Part shown: piece after piece, positions 1 to 7,601 of the stretch
How positions within the stretch are numbered: position 1 is the first letter of the stretch
How the letters are laid out: the number at the start of each line of letters is the position of its first letter
NCBI GenBank assembly: GCA_041158345.1
Contig: JBEBBO010000008.1
Span: forward strand, 1 to 64,000
Direction of reading: 5' to 3'
DNA: 64,000 bases
From: UBA6136 sp041158345
Lineage (GTDB): Bacteria > Pseudomonadota > Gammaproteobacteria > Methylococcales > Methylococcaceae
The notes under the pieces: generated by a model
Told to the model about the DNA's origin: nothing
The model's database searches: none
The model's input: only the letters and a program-made list of their open reading frames with translations
Translations under genes and position numbers: made by a program

Positions 1-248
1 GTCAGCAAATTCCATCAGGGGCCGTGATTGATCATCACACCAGAGAGCCCGGATATACGAATGCAATCGCTACTTTATGCAACCAGAAAAATCACTTGCG
101 CACCGTAGGGGCGTCCATATACGGATATATGGCTGCAACTTCACCATTCCAAAATTGACAAGACCCCTTGCATAAGGCGAGCGACCATATAGGCTCTCCG
201 TCTCGGGGGTCGTCGTGCTTCCGTGCACTCCTTCGTTGCCGGGAATTC

Positions 249-280
249 GCAGGGGCGATGGGGGGGATGAGCCCCCCTGC
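249..280 (-). terminator. Hairpin downstream of the Hsp20 gene
   Basis: Seven-base arms at 249-255 and 274-280 can pair, and an alternative inner pairing joins the G-run at 261-266 to the C-run at 271-277. It lies just 3' of the Hsp20 stop codon on the minus strand. There is no clear U-tract after it, so it may be a weak terminator or only an mRNA-stabilising hairpin. Confidence 0.35.
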
Positions 281-284
281 TAAG

Positions 285-758
285 TCACCGAATTTTGATT
301 TCAGTTGCCTCGTGCCCCGGTAGCTTTGGCGCAACCAGTTCCATAACCCCATTATCAAAAGTTGCCTTAATTTCGTTGGCCACCACAGGGCATGGCAGGG
401 CAAGCGTTCGATGGTACCCCCCTCTGCTGAGCTCTCGTCGGTAGAAGTTGCCCTCCTCCTCAACCGCCTCCTTGCAGTACTTGGCTTCAATCTTGAGAAG
501 ATCATTCTGGATTGAAATATGGAGGTCATCCTTCTTAACGCCGGGGAGTTCCGCGCGTACACAAACTTCATCTTTCCGATCGATCACATCTACACGTGCT
601 GCTCGCATTGAATTCCCTTCTATCGCACGGCTTGACGGGAAACGCGGTTCAAGCCAGCGGTTTTCCATGTCCTCAAACCAGGTCTCCATGGCCTGAAAGG
701 GATTGAACCATACGCCGGTAGAGGGCAACTTCCTCTCTTGACTCAATTGATGTTCCAT
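285..758 (-). CDS. Hsp20/alpha-crystallin family small heat-shock protein
   Basis: This 157-residue protein is an ATP-independent holdase that binds unfolding proteins in the cytoplasm. The alpha-crystallin domain spans about residues 48-150. It shows the family features DVIDRKDEVCVRAELPGVKK at its start and GVMELVAPK near its end, which is the usual G-x-L core of the last beta strand. The N-terminal arm is rich in aromatic residues (WFNPFQAMETWFEDME), as in bacterial class A small heat-shock proteins. The start has a strong AAGGAG ribosome site five bases upstream. The DUF2934 gene lies 37 bp upstream on the same strand, so the two are probably co-transcribed. No sigma-32-like promoter was clear in the upstream gap. 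Confidence 0.93.
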   Translation of the reverse strand: MEHQLSQERKLPSTGVWFNPFQAMETWFEDMENRWLEPRFPSSRAIEGNSMRAARVDVIDRKDEVCVRAELPGVKKDDLHISIQNDLLKIEAKYCKEAVEEEGNFYRRELSRGGYHRTLALPCPVVANEIKATFDNGVMELVAPKLPGHEATEIKIR

Positions 759-795
759 AAAAACTCCTTACGTTAATGTTTCTAGATAGCGTGCA

Positions 796-1008
796 TCAGT
801 TGCACATTTCACCCTGCATAGGATGGGTACGATTGATCTCCGCCTCAGCCTTAAACCAATCATCGGCAGGGCACCCTCCCGAGAAACCGCGGCATTCAGC
901 AATGTAATAAGCGGCCTCCGAAATCATTCGATGACGATCCTCGGCATCCATGTAAACGGGGTTGGAGGGCTCTAAATTGCTTTTTGATTCAACGTTACTA
1001 GTCTTCAC
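796..1008 (-). CDS. DUF2934 domain protein
   Basis: This 70-residue cytoplasmic protein matches the DUF2934 pattern: HRMISEAAYYIAECRGF, then a short loop and DDWFKAEAEI. DUF2934 proteins are small, of unknown function, and often sit beside Hsp20 or other stress genes, as here. The chosen start is GTG at 1008, which has GAGGTGA placed correctly upstream. The stop is followed by Hsp20 after 37 bp, so an operon is likely. Domain recognition is confident, but no biochemical role can be given. Confidence 0.85.
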   Translation of the reverse strand: MKTSNVESKSNLEPSNPVYMDAEDRHRMISEAAYYIAECRGFSGGCPADDWFKAEAEINRTHPMQGEMCN

Positions 1009-1170
1009 AAATCACCTCATAATTCATGGTTTGAACGATTCGCGGTGCTAACACTAGATTCGATCACCGAATGCAGAAATTCGTAACATTACGGCAACGT
1101 TGAATCCGATCGGGCCTGACCGAAGACTTGGCAGGTAAAATAGGAGAGGACTCCATTGGGTCTCTATAGA

Positions 1171-1350
1171 TCAAGTTCCCCTATTTTTTTGAGACTCCCG
1201 TTCAATCCACTCGATGACTGTATGCATCGGAAAAAGCATCAGAAATTCAGGAATGCTTGGCCGACCCAGCGTGGCCCAGTAATTCATGATGGTTTTGATC
1301 AGCTCTTTCTGGGCTTCATCAGGCTGATTCAAGGAACAAGTGTCGGTCAT
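1171..1350 (-). CDS. Small conserved protein, paralogue of the one at 15139-15345
   Basis: This 59-residue ORF starts at ATG 1350 with an AGAGGA site ten bases upstream. Its middle (KELIKTIMNYWATLGRPSIPEFL) has the same layout as the 68-residue protein at 15139-15345 (EITRILIQYWYLLGKPPLAEFL). Both share an aliphatic helix, then YW, a LG[RK]P turn and a PEFL/AEFL helix. Two copies with a conserved core and good ribosome sites support a real gene. The family is not recognised. It has no signal peptide or membrane segment, so it should be cytoplasmic. Confidence 0.65.
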   Translation of the reverse strand: MTDTCSLNQPDEAQKELIKTIMNYWATLGRPSIPEFLMLFPMHTVIEWIERESQKNRGT

Positions 1351-1975
1351 CGGGTATTTCCTCTGAGGAATCCTTGCAGGAAGGAGGGGGTGGTTAGTTA
1401 AGTCACGAGACCATCTAAATCAGGCTGACAGGCGCTCAGTGTGGCTCGACCCATTGAAGATCAGTTTCTGAGAGGGTGCTCAGGCCTCTCCATGTGTACC
1501 GAAACACACCCCACCTCTAATGTCGCTCGTTGTCGGTTCAAGGATGCGTAAAAAAGCTGGCGGTGAAACTGAAATACCTTGCGGCCTTGCGATTAGCTCG
1601 ACTCGCAGCGGAACTTCGCCCACATTCCGAACTTGATCCGCGACCGAGAGGCGGCCAAGAGCATGAAGGGTCAAATTCCAATACGAAATCCGTAGATCAT
1701 CCTAGGTAACTTTTCTATTCAGAGGCCTTCGCGGATGCCCGCCTCTGCATAACCTGAAGTAGGAGTTCATACGGATGGATTCCTCATCCTGAGGCGGTAG
1801 GATCGTACCTGCCTGTAATAAGAACCCCCCACTCTCCCAGGCGGCTACGTTTGACGGATGCCGCCTTTTTTTGCATCGGGGGTCTGTCAATTACACGCTT
1901 CCCTAGGTTTCATTACGGCTTGTGAGCACCCACTGAGAATTGAAGAATCTTGGGTATCGCAACTCGGGGATAGTC
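1351..1975. other. Gene-poor stretch
   Basis: Reading both strands, I find only short frames without convincing ribosome sites or family features. The stretch includes minus-strand frames of about 60 residues at 1480-1674 and 1702-1890, whose composition does not look coding. No repeat, RNA or clear promoter could be assigned. Confidence 0.4.
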
Positions 1976-2218
1976 ATGATGAAAAAGCACACGACCATAA
2001 AAGAGCCCTTGTGTCTCAATCCCTTCAAAACACGAGAGGATAGACGGGTGCAGCAAATGCGATCCTTGTTTTCAGGAATTCCCTTTTACGACAGAGCGGC
2101 CGCCGCCTGTCAGAGAGCAGGTGGGGAGGCCGCTGAAAGGCAATATTGGCTTGATCTTTACGATGAGGTCCAGAACGAACGCTTTCGATCAATTCTGATC
2201 CCCCGAAGGGGGCCATGA
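1976..2218 (+). CDS. Hypothetical small protein
   Basis: This frame of 80 residues starts at ATG 1976, six bases after a GGGGA element. A longer frame begins at 1940 but lacks a ribosome site. The protein is mixed-charge, with a likely helix (EAAERQYWLDLYDEVQNERF) and a basic tail (RRGP), and no membrane segment. I do not recognise it. It lies 67 bp ahead of the methyltransferase gene on the same strand. The reading frame could be fortuitous. Confidence 0.4.
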   Translation: MMKKHTTIKEPLCLNPFKTREDRRVQQMRSLFSGIPFYDRAAAACQRAGGEAAERQYWLDLYDEVQNERFRSILIPRRGP

Positions 2219-2285
2219 GCGGGTTCCTCACAAAACGTGGGGTCCAGAATTATCAGGAGCAGATGATCTAAGCATCACATTCGAG

Positions 2286-3197
2286 ATGGAGCTGAAATTG
2301 CACTCGGAACCGCACCAGTTTGAAGAACTCGTCGACTTGATCAGCGACTATGAGAAGTGTTTTGGAGGGGGGAGCCACTATGAGATTTTAGAAAGTCTCA
2401 ATCTGTCCGAGGCAATTCACGCGCTTAGACTATCGATCGGCACCCGAACCCGCCTGAGACTCCCCAGTTGTCCCAGAGGGATCAAGACGCCCCGGCGCAG
2501 TGATGGCCTGGATGCGTATCGTGAAGACCGTATGGAAATGGTTCGAACGATACTTCGGTACCAGAATCTTTCGATTACTGACCGCCGCGTCCTTCGCGCA
2601 ATGCGGCAGGTTCCCAGGGAATGCTTTGTCCCCTCAATCTTCCGTCCCGTTGCGTATCGGGATAGCCCGCTCCCCATTGGCTGGGGACAAACGATTTCAC
2701 AACCTTATGTCATTGCTCTGATGACTGCGCTGCTCAGGCTGAAAGGGGAAGAGGCCGTATTGGAGTTGGGAACAGGCTCAGGCTATCAGGCAGCCATTCT
2801 CAGCTGTCTGACAAAGTGGGTGCATTCGATCGAAATTATTCCCGAGCTTGCAAGCAGGGCATCAAAAACGCTTAAGAAATTGGGTTACAAAAACGTTGCG
2901 GTCCGATCATCCAATGGCATCAACGGGTGGCCAGAAGAGGCCCCCTTCGACGGCATGCTGATTACTTGCGGCTCGACCCACTTCCCGACCCAGCTTGCCG
3001 CTCAGTTAAAGGTCGGTGGGAGGGCAGTAATGCCGATTGGTCCGGCAGGGGTTCAATCACTCACTCTCGTGACCAAGCATCAGGATCATATTGAACAAGA
3101 GCCAATCATTCCCGTGCGGTTTGTACCCTTAATGGGCTTTGAAAGGAGAGATCAAGACGTGAAGGTTGGGGATCGGGCTCATGGATACCCATCTTGA
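2286..3197 (+). CDS. pcm: Protein-L-isoaspartate O-methyltransferase with N-terminal extension
   Basis: PCMT transfers a methyl group from S-adenosylmethionine to isoaspartyl residues and so starts repair of aged proteins in the cytoplasm. The family signature is present: RVLRAMRQVPRECFVP, then PIGWGQTISQPYVIALMT, then the SAM-binding loop VLELGTGSGYQAAIL and the strand GRAVMPIG. The catalytic core begins near residue 83. The first 80 residues are an extension not found in standard PCMT of about 210-220 residues, and the start at 2286 has no clear ribosome site. Translation from ATG 2532 is therefore possible. The 3' end overlaps the convergent response-regulator gene by 92 bp, so both carry unusual C-terminal tails. 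Confidence 0.88.
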   Translation: MELKLHSEPHQFEELVDLISDYEKCFGGGSHYEILESLNLSEAIHALRLSIGTRTRLRLPSCPRGIKTPRRSDGLDAYREDRMEMVRTILRYQNLSITDRRVLRAMRQVPRECFVPSIFRPVAYRDSPLPIGWGQTISQPYVIALMTALLRLKGEEAVLELGTGSGYQAAILSCLTKWVHSIEIIPELASRASKTLKKLGYKNVAVRSSNGINGWPEEAPFDGMLITCGSTHFPTQLAAQLKVGGRAVMPIGPAGVQSLTLVTKHQDHIEQEPIIPVRFVPLMGFERRDQDVKVGDRAHGYPS

Positions 3198-3840
3198 TGG
3201 CCAGTGCAACCAGTTCTGCCGCATTTTTGACTGCGAGTTTTTCCAGGATCCGGCTTCGGTGAATTTCGGCTGTACGCGGGCTAATCCCCAGCGCACGTCC
3301 AATCATCTTCGCGGTAAATCCCTTACAGATGTATTGGGAGATCTCTTGCTCCCTGGGCGTTAGCCGATTAAAGAGCACGGCAAGGCTTTCTTTTTTTGAC
3401 CGCTCACGAAGCTTCTCTTCCGCAAGCTGGAACGCCCGTTCAATTGTCTCCATCAATTGTTCTGGGTTCACCGGTTTTTGCAGATAATCAAACGCGCCAG
3501 CACGCATACCTGAAACTGCAGAATCAATCCCTGGGTGGCCCGTAAGAAAGATGATAGGGCAAAACAAGCCATGCTTTTCATTCATGTAACTCTGCACCTC
3601 AAGACCATCCAGGTCCGGCATCAGAAGATCCATAACAATAACGATGGGTTGATTTGAGGGGATGAATTCATCAAGGAATAATCGGCTAGAGCAATAGGTC
3701 GATACCCCAATCCCATGATGAGAAATCAGGTCGGCGATCGCCTCGCACACCGATGGATCATCATCCACAATAATCACCGTCCTGACGTTAGACGCAAGTT
3801 CTTTCTTTTGATTTCTATTGCTTATTCTCATGAGAACCAT
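3106..3840 (-). CDS. FixJ-family two-component response regulator
   Basis: This 244-residue regulator has an N-terminal receiver domain (about residues 20-135). Its acidic pocket is VDDDPS, the phospho-acceptor Asp is in VMDLLMPDLDG, the switch Thr is in FLTGHPG, and the Lys is in YLQKPV. A LuxR-type helix-turn-helix follows at about 160-225 (LTPREQEISQYICKGFTAKM, then ALGISPRTAEIHRSRI). It should activate or repress transcription when phosphorylated. No partner histidine kinase is adjacent, so its sensor is unknown. The last 30 residues extend past the helix-turn-helix and lie over the 3' end of pcm. Confidence 0.92.
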   Translation of the reverse strand: MVLMRISNRNQKKELASNVRTVIIVDDDPSVCEAIADLISHHGIGVSTYCSSRLFLDEFIPSNQPIVIVMDLLMPDLDGLEVQSYMNEKHGLFCPIIFLTGHPGIDSAVSGMRAGAFDYLQKPVNPEQLMETIERAFQLAEEKLRERSKKESLAVLFNRLTPREQEISQYICKGFTAKMIGRALGISPRTAEIHRSRILEKLAVKNAAELVALAIKMGIHEPDPQPSRLDLSFQSPLRVQTARE

Positions 3841-3905
3841 TCTTGGGTGGACCTGGTAGATTTATTCAACTCTGGACTTTAACGCTTCACGAACTATGAA
3901 GCGGC

Positions 3906-4109
3906 TCAAAGAATCGGGGCTTCTCTCCAACACTTAGGCAGCGGCTCACCCGATGGAAAAACCAAAGCCGACTTGTCAAAGTTCTCGGGATCCTGCATTT
4001 CTTCTCCATAGTGGAGGCGACCCTTGACGGTTGCGTGTAAGGGGCTAAGGAGCTCTTGCAGATTCTCGACCTCAACCAGATGACCTTCCTTTAGTTGACG
4101 CAAAAACAT
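3906..4109 (-). CDS. Conserved small protein (often labelled acetyltransferase-like)
   Basis: This 67-residue protein has the conserved run GHLVEVENLQELLSPLHATV, followed by GRLHYGEEMQDPENF and LVFPSGEPLPKCW. From memory, proteins of this shape are common in proteobacteria and are sometimes annotated as acetyltransferase, though they are too short for such a fold. GGAG lies nine bases before ATG 4109. It sits between the zinc-ribbon gene and the FixJ regulator on the same strand. The function is unknown. Confidence 0.7.
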   Translation of the reverse strand: MFLRQLKEGHLVEVENLQELLSPLHATVKGRLHYGEEMQDPENFDKSALVFPSGEPLPKCWREAPIL

Positions 4110-4139
4110 AATTCGGCACTCCTACAAAAAGGACATTAC

Positions 4140-4637
4140 TTAATTTCTTGTCCAAGCAATTCGCACAAGATAATCACCATCGACATATTCCGTATCGAGA
4201 GTACCCGAATAGGTCTCCACCATGCAGTCGCCGATCAATGATGTCAGATGCGGCTCAGTGAATGTGATGACCTGGCTTCCATCCGCGTGTTTGACACTCC
4301 CCATAAGCCTTTTTAAGGGATGTGCCATGCCTTGGCGATCGATGATCCCGGAAATCATGGCTTCAATCTCGTTGCGATGATGTCTGAAATAGTTTCCTCG
4401 CAAGGTGAGGTACCCGGCCGGAAAGCGTTCCCTTATTCGCTGACAGGCGGGACAGAGACGCCTTTCCGCATCCAGTTGGTACATGAACCAGCACCAACGC
4501 CCTGAGGAGTAGAGCGCTCCGCAATCCGGACAGACACACGGATCCGGCCATTTCCGACGAATTTGATAAGGATCGTGCTGCCACTCCGGTATGTATTGAA
4601 TAGAGTGTTCAATCAGGGGGTGATTGATCTGATTCAT
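4140..4637 (-). CDS. BCAM0308-type zinc-ribbon protein, copy 1
   Basis: This 165-residue protein has two CxxC pairs that form a likely zinc ribbon: CPDCGALYSSGRWCW near residue 35 and CPACQRIRERFPAGYL near 58. A mixed alpha/beta domain follows, with HPLKRLMGS and a C-terminal VRIAWTR. The protein at 12047-12553 is a clear paralogue with the same layout. The family resembles proteins named BCAM0308 family; the ribbon suggests nucleic-acid or ribosome contact, but this is inference. The start is uncertain because no good ribosome site precedes it. The 30-bp gap to the next gene on the same strand suggests co-transcription. Confidence 0.82.
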   Translation of the reverse strand: MNQINHPLIEHSIQYIPEWQHDPYQIRRKWPDPCVCPDCGALYSSGRWCWFMYQLDAERRLCPACQRIRERFPAGYLTLRGNYFRHHRNEIEAMISGIIDRQGMAHPLKRLMGSVKHADGSQVITFTEPHLTSLIGDCMVETYSGTLDTEYVDGDYLVRIAWTRN

Positions 4638-5062
4638 ATATGGCCTAACTAATGGTAAGGAGTTAAAGCACCCCCACCGTCGGAGGCTCCCACACCTCCG
4701 ATCTTAGATATCCAGGCCGTTGGAATAAATACGAACAACTACCTAATCCCCAATCGCATCTCACAATCACACAGAGATGCAGTCTCACAATTAAAGGGAT
4801 GAAATGAATGAGCCCACAAAGAATCCTTTGAAGATTTCTCCAAGGCCGGTGCCAGGACCTCTTCGCTAAGACCGGATTATCTAGGATGGTTTAAGACTAG
4901 TTATTTATCCGTATAGTCATTGAATTCAGTACCTCTAAACTGGCCTTCAGTGGATGGGGTTGGGTTAATTCGCCCATTGATCATTAATAGGTGTTTTCTC
5001 CTATTCCTCAGAAACTGTGTATTGGGCATTTTGCCTCCAATTATTTTATAGAGGACATTATT
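4638..5062. promoter_or_regulatory. Intergenic region upstream of the exported amyloid-like gene
   Basis: No gene is seen. A 7-bp hairpin lies at 4680-4701 (arms 4680-4686 and 4695-4701). The rest is AT-rich towards 5000-5050 and should hold the promoter of the exported protein at 5063 and that of the zinc-ribbon gene in the other direction. No operator was identified. Confidence 0.4.
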
Positions 5063-5419
5063 ATGAATACTTTGACTAAAGGACTTTCGCTGGTTGCACT
5101 GATCGCCGCCGTCAATGTTGCAACTGCAGGGGAACCCATTGAACTGGCCAGTGCAGATCTGGATCAGATCACTGCGGGTGCCCTTTATGCACCAAATACG
5201 CGCCACAACGCCCCGTCTGTCTCATTCTCAGCCGTGGTAGGACCCAGCGCGCTGGCCATTGGCAGAACCACGCTTGCTAATGCGTCGTTTGCTAATGCCG
5301 TAACCAATGGTTCCAGCATGGCAGCCACTGAATCAGCGGGTCTGGCCGTAGCAAGCGGACCGTTTGGCGCGGTGTCCTATGTGAATACCGGTTCTGCCGT
5401 CTCTATGCTCACTCACTGA
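5063..5419 (+). CDS. Short exported Ala/Ser/Asn-rich protein with a double-glycine-like leader (amyloid or secreted peptide candidate)
   Basis: This 118-residue protein starts at ATG 5063 after AGAGGA. A Sec-type signal peptide is visible (MNTLTKGLSLVALIAAVNVA then TAG). Directly after it comes ELASADLDQITAG, which resembles the leaders cut by C39 peptidases after Gly-Gly or Ala-Gly. The remaining part of about 80 residues has no Cys or Lys and few charges, and is rich in Ala, Ser, Asn, Gly and Val, as in fibre-forming secreted proteins. The next two genes encode a C39 peptidase and a coiled-coil outer-membrane barrel, so this is the likely cargo. It lacks the repeats of Pseudomonas FapC. A hairpin 3' of it may set its level above that of the downstream genes. 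Confidence 0.8.
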   Translation: MNTLTKGLSLVALIAAVNVATAGEPIELASADLDQITAGALYAPNTRHNAPSVSFSAVVGPSALAIGRTTLANASFANAVTNGSSMAATESAGLAVASGPFGAVSYVNTGSAVSMLTH

Positions 5420-5434
5420 GTAGAGGAGGCTCTA

Positions 5435-5485
5435 ATGATGGTTATGGTGAGTGATTATGCGGTCGATCTCACCACCATTATTTAG
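5435..5485 (+). CDS. Possible 16-residue leader peptide
   Basis: A strong AGAGGAGG site lies just before ATG 5435, which opens a 16-codon frame ending at TAG 5483-5485. It sits between the stop of the exported protein and the hairpin at 5504-5531. Such a placement suits a translated leader that controls read-through, but a fortuitous ORF is also possible. Confidence 0.3.
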   Translation: MMVMVSDYAVDLTTII

Positions 5486-5503
5486 AAAAAGCCATCCTTG
5501 CGT

Positions 5504-5531
5504 GTCGGGGCTATGACCTTATAGCCCCGAC
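5504..5531 (+). terminator. Perfect 11-bp hairpin between cargo and peptidase genes
   Basis: The arms at 5504-5514 and 5521-5531 are perfectly complementary around a 6-base loop, and the stem is GC-rich. The downstream tract TCTATT is only moderately U-rich. It could be a partial terminator giving more cargo than processing enzyme, or an RNA-processing hairpin. Confidence 0.65.
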
Positions 5532-5566
5532 TCTATTACTCAACCGCTGTAACCGAATCACCATCG

Positions 5567-6190
5567 ATGAGAGCACCTCTTGTGAAGAAGCGCTTGCTGA
5601 TAGGTTTCACATGTCTAATCAGATCCATGGCAATCCCTGCAGAACCTGTGCATTCCCTGACGGAATTAAGACAAAAGAACGTCATGATGCAGAAGTGGGA
5701 CATTAGTTGCGGAGCTGCCGCCATTGGAACCATTTTAAGGTATCACCACGGACTGGATATCTCAGAAAAGGATATTGCCATTTCGCTTATGCAGCGGGAT
5801 GAATACATCAAGAACCCCCAGCTTGTCAGAATGCGACTTGGATTCTCATTACTCGACATCAAAAGATATGTCGAGAGTGTTGGCTATATCGGACTGGGTC
5901 TGGGTGGACTGCAACTCGCCGATCTGATTGAACGTGCCCCGGTTATGGTGACCGTCGTTATCAATGGTTACAACCATTTCGTGGTCTTTAGGGGAATCAA
6001 GAGGAATCGGGTGTTATTAGCCGATCCCGCATGGGGAAACCGAACCCTGACGGTGGATCAGTTCATGGATATGTGGGCGGAAGCTCCCAAGATAGGCCGG
6101 GTGGGATTACAGATTATGTCTCCCATCAACGATGAAAAAGGACCTGAGTCGCTTAATCCACAAGATACCGACTTTATTTCATTTCACTAA
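5567..6190 (+). CDS. Stand-alone C39-family cysteine peptidase (FapD-like)
   Basis: This 207-residue protein is a C39 (double-glycine) peptidase without an ABC transporter attached. The triad is complete: Cys in KWDISCGAAAIGTIL, His in NGYNHFVVFRGI and Asp in VLLADPAWG. The N-terminus (VKKRLLIGFTCLIRSMAIPA) looks like a signal peptide or anchor, so it should act in the periplasm. Pseudomonas FapD is a comparable periplasmic C39-like protein needed for Fap amyloid export. The neighbours are a GG-leader-bearing exported protein and a FapF-like barrel. The inferred role is to clip or release the cargo before outer-membrane passage. The start lacks a clear ribosome site, and ATG 5627 is an alternative that would lose the signal. 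Confidence 0.85.
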   Translation: MRAPLVKKRLLIGFTCLIRSMAIPAEPVHSLTELRQKNVMMQKWDISCGAAAIGTILRYHHGLDISEKDIAISLMQRDEYIKNPQLVRMRLGFSLLDIKRYVESVGYIGLGLGGLQLADLIERAPVMVTVVINGYNHFVVFRGIKRNRVLLADPAWGNRTLTVDQFMDMWAEAPKIGRVGLQIMSPINDEKGPESLNPQDTDFISFH

Positions 6191-6216
6191 TTGGATATCC
6201 GAGGATATTACACCGA

Positions 6217-7380
6217 ATGAGGGTGGCGACGATGTATCAGGTTTTATTGTTGATCGGTCTCCTGACGGGCTCCCTTGCAGGAGAGGCATCGACACGGCCG
6301 AGGAAAGTACAGACACCTCTAGAACAGTTACTCTTAGAGCGCGATCTGCAAATTCAAAGCCTTTTGAATCGCGTGGAAGCGCTGGAAAGCAGAGAGTTAA
6401 AACCCGCCTTACCGGTGACAGCCGAATCAAAGGTTGAAACAAGTGGTCCGAAGCAATCAACATCCGTCCCAGTCAAAAAGTCGCGCCCAACACCGTCTAA
6501 ATCGAAAACAGAGCTCGCGGATGGAGAGGACGCAGAGCGGGCCTTAGAGCGGACTCTGGTCATTAGCGGTGCATCGCTCGTTCCCTACGGACAGGGCGAA
6601 GTCCAGCCTGGATTCAACTATCTCCGATATTCGAGCGAAGGATCGGCTTTATTTCAACAGGGCTCTGCCGTCAGCCTAGCAACAACCAGGGCACACAGTG
6701 ACATGTATGTGGGTAGTGCCTATGTTCGTCTAGGTCTCCCCTGGGAGTCCCAACTCGAAACCTACGTCCCGTATGAATCCATCAACCGAACAGATACGTC
6801 GATTTCAAATGCATCCATCCTCACATCCGCCAATCGGTCCGCCAACAGTTTTGGTGATATCCGTTTGGGACTCGCAAAAACCTTGCTGACAGAAAAAAGC
6901 TGGTGGCCTGATGTCATTGCGCGCATCACATGGAGTGCGGATACGGGAGCCACTCCGTATCTGATTCCCTTGGGATCGGGCTTCAACGAACTGAATGGAT
7001 CCGTCACGCTATCCAAACGTCAGGATCCCCTGGTCTTTTATGGAACAGTTTCCTATCAAGCCGCGTTTTCCAAGGACAACCGATCACCCGGAAACACCCT
7101 TGGCTTCGTCATTGGGACCGTTATGGCGGCAAGTCCTGAAACCTCGCTCCGGTTTTTCATCAATCAGAATTTTATCTCCGATGCGGAGTTTTACGGAAAA
7201 ACCATTCAGGGCACTGCCACGAATAGCAGTATGCTGAACATAGGCGCTGCATCCGTGCTAGGCAAGGGGTTATTTCTGGACTTCACCTCCGGAATTGGCC
7301 TGACTCGGGCTTCTCCAGACTATTCGGTCGGGGTTTCGTTTGCCTATCGATTCGACCTTCCATTTCTTCCAGCGCTTTAG
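6217..7380 (+). CDS. Outer-membrane beta-barrel with N-terminal coiled coil (FapF-like exporter)
   Basis: This 387-residue protein has a signal peptide (MYQVLLLIGLLTGSLAG). A short coiled coil follows (LEQLLLERDLQIQSLLNRVE), then a Pro/Ser/Lys-rich linker at about residues 65-105. The rest is a barrel of alternating beta strands that ends in an aromatic-hydrophobic C-terminus (VGVSFAYRFDLPFLPAL). This order matches Pseudomonas FapF, a trimeric barrel gated by an N-terminal coiled coil that exports Fap subunits. The 26-bp gap after the peptidase implies one transcript. A start at 6232 has a better-placed GAGGGTGG site but loses the basic N-terminus. A MetA-pathway-type transporter label is also possible from sequence alone. 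Confidence 0.8.
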   Translation: MRVATMYQVLLLIGLLTGSLAGEASTRPRKVQTPLEQLLLERDLQIQSLLNRVEALESRELKPALPVTAESKVETSGPKQSTSVPVKKSRPTPSKSKTELADGEDAERALERTLVISGASLVPYGQGEVQPGFNYLRYSSEGSALFQQGSAVSLATTRAHSDMYVGSAYVRLGLPWESQLETYVPYESINRTDTSISNASILTSANRSANSFGDIRLGLAKTLLTEKSWWPDVIARITWSADTGATPYLIPLGSGFNELNGSVTLSKRQDPLVFYGTVSYQAAFSKDNRSPGNTLGFVIGTVMAASPETSLRFFINQNFISDAEFYGKTIQGTATNSSMLNIGAASVLGKGLFLDFTSGIGLTRASPDYSVGVSFAYRFDLPFLPAL

Positions 7381-7601
7381 AAAAGCGGGTCGTACCCCAA
7401 ATAAGCGGATTCTTGGTCTTGACTGATGGAACTTACTACGGGATGTCCACCTTTAGCTCTGACATATTGTTCTATCGTGCAAGGCTCCGATCCACTAAAG
7501 CCAATGAGGGTTGTCACCCTCTGGCGCAGTTGCGGGTCATAAATATCAGAGAAAGCTTCAGCCGAAGCGATAAGCAATACCGGTAAGGTCAGTCGTTTCA
7601 T
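7377..7601 (-). CDS. Small exported protein, convergent to the barrel gene
   Basis: From ATG 7601 the protein has 74 residues with a likely signal peptide (MKRLTLPVLLIASAEAFSD). A mature part of about 55 residues follows, holding one Cys (GSEPCTIEQYV). Its stop overlaps the stop of the barrel gene by 4 bp, tail to tail. I do not recognise the family. It may belong to the same export function, but only position supports this. Confidence 0.5.
   Translation of the reverse strand: MKRLTLPVLLIASAEAFSDIYDPQLRQRVTTLIGFSGSEPCTIEQYVRAKGGHPVVSSISQDQESAYLGYDPLF

Noticed and set aside
115..132. Short AT-rich hairpin
   Set aside because: Seven-base arms with no gene end nearby; too weak to call as a terminator.
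92..571. Open minus-strand frame of about 159 residues
   Set aside because: It overlaps Hsp20 in another frame, has no ribosome site and an unnatural Arg/Ser-rich composition.
1480..1890. Two minus-strand frames of about 62-64 residues
   Set aside because: No ribosome site, no recognisable family and no support from composition.
5063..7380. Classical class II bacteriocin with ABC exporter
   Set aside because: The C39 protein lacks ABC and membrane domains, no immunity gene is seen, and a barrel follows instead.
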